Below are positions 7,089 to 8,819 of a stretch of DNA of 8,819 nt, in pieces. The translations under genes were made by a program, and so were the position numbers. The stretch covers positions 1-8,819 of the forward strand of contig SKIY01000136.1 of assembly GCA_007116205.1 (NCBI GenBank). Direction: 5' to 3'. The DNA is from Candidatus Izemoplasma sp. (GTDB taxonomy: Bacteria > Bacillota_I > Bacilli_A > Izemoplasmatales > Izemoplasmataceae). A model generated the notes under the pieces. It saw only the letters and a program-made list of their open reading frames with translations. It made no database searches and had not been told where the DNA came from. Within the stretch, counting starts at the first letter, position 1, and each line of letters begins with the position of its first letter.

Positions 7089-7118
7089 AAATCAACTGTT
7101 CTTTTGGTTGCTTTTAAC

Positions 7119-7147
7119 ATTATACGATACTTTATGAAAAAAGGAAA
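7119..7147 (-). promoter_or_regulatory. Possible promoter of the small reverse-strand gene
   Basis: On the reverse strand, 7124-7119 reads TATAAT, a perfect -10 hexamer. The best -35 at 17-base spacing (7147-7142) is only TTTCCT, a weak match. A start near 7112 would give a leader of about 35 bases before the ATG. The region is also the dinB upstream region, so the two genes are divergent and their control sequences overlap. I could not find an equally good + strand promoter for dinB here. Confidence 0.4.
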
Positions 7148-7155
7148 GATATTGC

Positions 7156-8328
7156 ATGAAAAAATACCGAATTATATTCCATGTCGACTTAAATGCGTTT
7201 TTTGCGAGTTGTGAGGAAGCGCAAAATCCTACGTTGAAAAACAAACCGATTGGGATTGGTAAAAATACCGATCGCGGTATTTTAACAACGGCAAATTATG
7301 CTGCAAGGAAGTTTGGGGTTACGAGTGCAATGAATGTTTATGAGGCAAAAAAACGGTGTCCGCAACTTTTAGTGGTCCCTGGAAACATGGCGCTTTATCA
7401 AGAGTATAGTCAAAAGTTTTTTGAGTATTTAAGAACGTTGACAGATCAAGTTGAACCAGCTTCAATTGATGAGGCGTATCTTGATGTGACGGAGGATTTA
7501 AATGGGGAGCATCCGCTTGATTTTGCTTCGCGTATTCAGAAAGATTTGTTGGCGTCATTGAATTTGCCGGTGTCGATTGGGATTGCACCGAACCGGTTTT
7601 TAGCTAAAATGGCATCTGATATGCAAAAACCGCTTGGGATTACGGTATTAAGAAAACGTGATGTTCAGGAAAAGCTTTGGCCGATGAACATTGAATCAAT
7701 GTATGGGATTGGTAAGAAGACGGTCCCAAATTTGAAGTTGATTGGGATTGAAACCATTGGGGATTTAGCAACGTTTAAGGATAAAAATAAACTTGCTAAG
7801 TTTTTAGGCAATCAAACAGATAGTTTTATTGGAAAATCACGGGGTGAAGGCAGCGCAGAAGTTGATCCTACGCGTGCTGAAACGGTGCAAAGTGTCGGAA
7901 ACTCTAAAACGTTTGAAGGGTTTTTACACAGTTATGATGATATGTTAAAGGGACTTACGAAGCTGACTGAGTCTGTGGTGACGCGGTTGCATAAAAAAGC
8001 ATATGCAGCGAAAAGCGTCTCTGTGCAAGTGCGGTACGCAGATTTTACGCAACGGTCGAAACAAGTGGCTTTACCGCAACACACGAATGACTTTGATGAG
8101 CTGTTAGAAACGGTTGAGCATTTGTTTGAGTCGCTTTATGAAGAAAAAGCGGTGCATTTGCTTGGGGTAAGTACGACAAATCTTGAGAAACAAGAGATGT
8201 TGTTTAAGCAGTTAAATATATTTGAACCTAAAGAACAGTTAGAAAAAGACACACATGTGAATCGTGTTTTAGAGAGTATTAATAAACATTATGATAAGCC
8301 GTTGTTAAAGAAGGGCTTAAAGAAGTAA
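7156..8328 (+). CDS. dinB: DNA polymerase IV (Y-family, translesion)
   Basis: DinB is the error-prone Y-family polymerase that extends past DNA lesions and mismatched ends. The 390 residues are within the usual 350-420. HVDLNAFFASCE (9-20) carries metal-binding Asp11 and the aromatic steric gate (Phe16 by alignment by eye). TTANYAARKFGV (44-55) is the fingers motif. ASIDEAYLDVTE (102-113) carries catalytic Asp105 and Glu106. SIGIAPNRFLAKMASDMQKP (140-159) is the palm signature. The helix-hairpin-helix region MYGIGKKTVPNLKLIGI follows at 182-198, then the little-finger domain at about 245-340. QLNIF at 352-356 fits the QLxLF sliding-clamp binding motif, followed by the charged helix usual in Gram-positive Pol IV. 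AAGGAAA (7141-7147) lies 8 bases before the ATG. It is the only + strand gene of its unit, since the next gene has its own promoter. No LexA box is seen upstream. Confidence 0.95.
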   Translation: MKKYRIIFHVDLNAFFASCEEAQNPTLKNKPIGIGKNTDRGILTTANYAARKFGVTSAMNVYEAKKRCPQLLVVPGNMALYQEYSQKFFEYLRTLTDQVEPASIDEAYLDVTEDLNGEHPLDFASRIQKDLLASLNLPVSIGIAPNRFLAKMASDMQKPLGITVLRKRDVQEKLWPMNIESMYGIGKKTVPNLKLIGIETIGDLATFKDKNKLAKFLGNQTDSFIGKSRGEGSAEVDPTRAETVQSVGNSKTFEGFLHSYDDMLKGLTKLTESVVTRLHKKAYAAKSVSVQVRYADFTQRSKQVALPQHTNDFDELLETVEHLFESLYEEKAVHLLGVSTTNLEKQEMLFKQLNIFEPKEQLEKDTHVNRVLESINKHYDKPLLKKGLKK

Positions 8329-8334
8329 ACAAAA

Positions 8335-8363
8335 TTGTTGTTTTTTGCTTTTTGTGGTAAAAT
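8335..8363 (+). promoter_or_regulatory. Promoter of the lipoprotein gene
   Basis: TTGTTG (8335-8340), a 17-base spacer, then TAAAAT (8358-8363) preceded by TGG (8355-8357) form a sigma-70-type promoter with extended -10. TTGTGGTAAAATT (8352-8364) is identical to the nusB promoter core at 631-643. Transcription would start near 8370, about 30 bases before the ATG at 8400. It lies immediately after the dinB stop, with no convincing terminator in between, so some read-through from dinB is possible. Confidence 0.7.
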
Positions 8364-8399
8364 TAAGGCTAAGATTAGGCACGCATTGGGAGTGGGAAT

Positions 8400-8819
8400 A
8401 TGAAGAGATTTCTAGCGCTATTTATAGTCACGTTTTTAGGATTAATATTATATGCTTGTGGTCCAGATGATATTGATGAAGATTTAGCACCTGCTTTTAG
8501 TCATCTAATTGTCAATGAACGATCACCTATTATTGAGGGTGAAAATGTCACCTATATTGTTGATAAGGGCGATGAGATTGTTGTTGAAGTGTTTATTGAC
8601 AATCCGACGAGTGCACCGATTAACTCGGTGACGATTAATGGACAAACATACCGGGCGAACCGTTTTGAAGAAGGTACGACACCGCAGCGCATTGTGTTAC
8701 ATTTAAGAATGCCTGTTCCAGGTGAGATTGTGTATGAAGTTGAAAGTTTTTTACATTCAGATAGTGTTAGTGTACCTGTTGAAGCGAATAACAGCTACAC
8801 GGTTTTTGTGCGTAAAACG
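8400..8819 (+). CDS. Predicted lipoprotein, unknown function (3' partial)
   Basis: The frame is open from ATG (8400) to the window edge, giving 140 residues with no stop. It has a lipoprotein signal peptide: basic MKR, a hydrophobic stretch FLALFIVTFLGLIL, and the lipobox LYAC with Cys20 as the lipidation site, followed by an acidic GPDDIDEDL spacer. The mature part is rich in beta-forming residues with alternating Val/Ile and Thr (EIVVEVFIDNPTSAPINSVTING, split around 59-81), then QTYRANRFEEGTTPQRIVLHLRMPVPG at 82-108. This resembles an Ig-like or beta-sandwich extracellular domain, an inference from composition only. GGGAGTG (8388-8394) lies 5 bases upstream of the ATG. The protein would be exported and anchored to the outer face of the membrane. 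The NPTSAPINSVTING stretch could be the first of several repeats, but the cut prevents checking. I do not recognise a family. Confidence 0.85.
   Translation, partial: MKRFLALFIVTFLGLILYACGPDDIDEDLAPAFSHLIVNERSPIIEGENVTYIVDKGDEIVVEVFIDNPTSAPINSVTINGQTYRANRFEEGTTPQRIVLHLRMPVPGEIVYEVESFLHSDSVSVPVEANNSYTVFVRKT

Noticed and set aside
6905..7117. A 70-codon + strand frame over the recN-dinB interval
   Set aside because: It has no ribosome binding site or family character, and it lies antisense to the well-supported reverse-strand gene at 7077-6901.
7089..7140. LexA/SOS box upstream of dinB
   Set aside because: I looked for GAAC-N4-GTTC-type symmetry and found only an isolated GTTC half (7098-7101).
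8329..8346. Possible terminator after dinB (AACAAAATTGTT followed by Ts)
   Set aside because: The stem is only 4-5 A/T-rich base pairs with a loop of 2-4 bases. It overlaps the lipoprotein -35 element, so the signal is too weak to call.

Overview
This 8.8-kb window is ordinary bacterial chromosome and reads like a Firmicutes/Tenericutes-type genome. Spot counts of G+C give about 40% (a rough figure). The gene order nusB-xseA-xseB-dxs-tlyA-recN is the familiar Gram-positive arrangement, and Shine-Dalgarno sites are purine-rich (AGGAGG, GAGGTGAT). TGA is used as a stop (dxs and the small reverse-strand gene) while tryptophan is TGG, so the Mycoplasma/Spiroplasma code 4 does not apply. The folD, ispA and argR genes that often sit in this cluster in Bacillus are absent. 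The sporulation genes that follow recN in Bacillus are absent too. I infer a non-sporulating, somewhat reduced lineage that keeps the standard code (Acholeplasma-like, Izemoplasma-like or Erysipelotrichia-like), but the window alone cannot settle this.

Layout. Positions 1-558 hold the C-terminal two thirds of a DegV-family fatty-acid-binding protein, followed by an AT-rich terminator hairpin. A promoter with an extended -10 then starts a tight operon on the + strand: nusB (672-1070), xseA (1079-2356), xseB (2356-2574), dxs (2585-4432, TTG start), tlyA (4429-5190) and recN (5200-6873). These genes are 8-10 nt apart or overlap by 1 or 4 nt. A strong hairpin at 6874-6897 ends the operon and has T-tracts on both strands. 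On the reverse strand, 7077 to 6901 encodes a 58-residue single-pass membrane protein with an excellent ribosome binding site. It converges on recN and shares its terminator. dinB (7156-8328, DNA polymerase IV) is read divergently from it. The window ends inside a lipoprotein gene (8400 onward) that has its own promoter and a clear lipobox.

Together the genes cover transcription antitermination (NusB), exonuclease VII (XseA/XseB), the first step of MEP-pathway isoprenoid synthesis (Dxs), rRNA 2'-O-methylation (TlyA), double-strand break repair (RecN) and translesion synthesis (DinB). The DNA-metabolism genes dominate. I see no mobile element, CRISPR array, RNA gene or defence system. The least-explained parts are the small reverse-strand membrane protein and the truncated lipoprotein. 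No gene-free stretch exceeds about 120 bases once the small reverse-strand gene is counted.
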